This document shows, piece by piece, positions 63,992 to 64,000 of a DNA stretch of 64,000 nucleotides. This DNA comes from Xestospongia bergquistia (Eukaryota; Porifera; Demospongiae; Haplosclerida; Petrosiidae), in the NCBI GenBank assembly GCA_963965975.1, contig OZ014417.1, forward strand, positions 4,383,821 through 4,447,820, written 5' to 3'. The number at the start of each line of letters is the position of its first letter. Position 1 is the first letter of the stretch. Both the position numbers and the translations under genes were made by a program. The notes under the pieces were generated by a model. That model was not told the DNA's origin and did no database searches. It saw nothing but the letters and a program-made list of their open reading frames with translations.

Positions 63992-64000
63992 CTCTCACCT
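63992..64000 (-). other. Possible splice donor at the window edge
   Basis: On the minus strand the last bases read AG|GTGAGAG, a good donor. An upstream INTS2 exon could lie just beyond the window. Only the signal itself is visible. Confidence 0.3.

Noticed and set aside
1-64000. tRNA or rRNA genes
   Set aside because: I saw no cloverleaf with conserved arms and no rRNA core sequence, although a covariance-model scan could not be run.

Overview
This is AT-rich animal DNA with spliceosomal introns, most of them 40-53 nt long. The recognisable host genes are animal-type: HMG-CoA reductase with its sterol-sensing segment, Integrator subunit 2 and a secretory-type histidine acid phosphatase. Very short introns, low GC and the mixture of transposon families fit a sponge (demosponge) best. 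That is an inference; no rRNA or mitochondrial marker is present to confirm it. I see no intact host gene in the 64 kb.

Layout. (1) 1-11.8 kb is mobile-element and satellite territory. It holds a complete-looking Tc1/mariner-type DNA transposon (615-2664, TA duplication, 25-bp inverted ends, transposase with two tiny introns), a gag-like LTR-retroelement fossil (about 3.99-4.66 kb), long blocks of pyrimidine-rich TCTCTG/CTCAGAGTCTC satellite interleaved with copies of an AT-rich module, a 0.69-kb MITE-like element and a piggyBac transposase fragment. (2) 11.8-15.45 kb is an LTR-retrotransposon fossil mosaic: a copia-type LTR and gag start, followed by protease, integrase and then reverse transcriptase of Ty3/gypsy type in the Gmr1-like order. 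(3) 15.75-20.0 kb holds two decayed, intron-bearing host genes: a histidine acid phosphatase (+) and HMG-CoA reductase (-). (4) 20.3-58.1 kb is a very large tandem array. About 34 copies of a 0.88-1.13-kb unit are visible, in a long class (about 1.07 kb) and a short class (about 0.9 kb). There are signs of a roughly 7-kb higher-order period, and a shared non-array block at both edges. (5) 58.1-61.4 kb is mostly unassigned DNA with a degenerate minisatellite, a GC-rich repeat scrap and a pair of identical 18-bp palindromes. (6) 61.4-62.5 kb is the 3' end of Integrator subunit 2 on the minus strand, with damage; 62.5-64 kb is probably its next intron, filled with repeat debris.

The most interesting points are the 36-kb array, whose minus strand carries the same set of splice-like signals in unit after unit and may be a decayed or living exon cassette; the integrase-before-reverse-transcriptase fossil; the transposon whose empty target site survives as a paralogue 3 kb away; and the three neighbouring host genes that all kept introns but carry stops at conserved codons.
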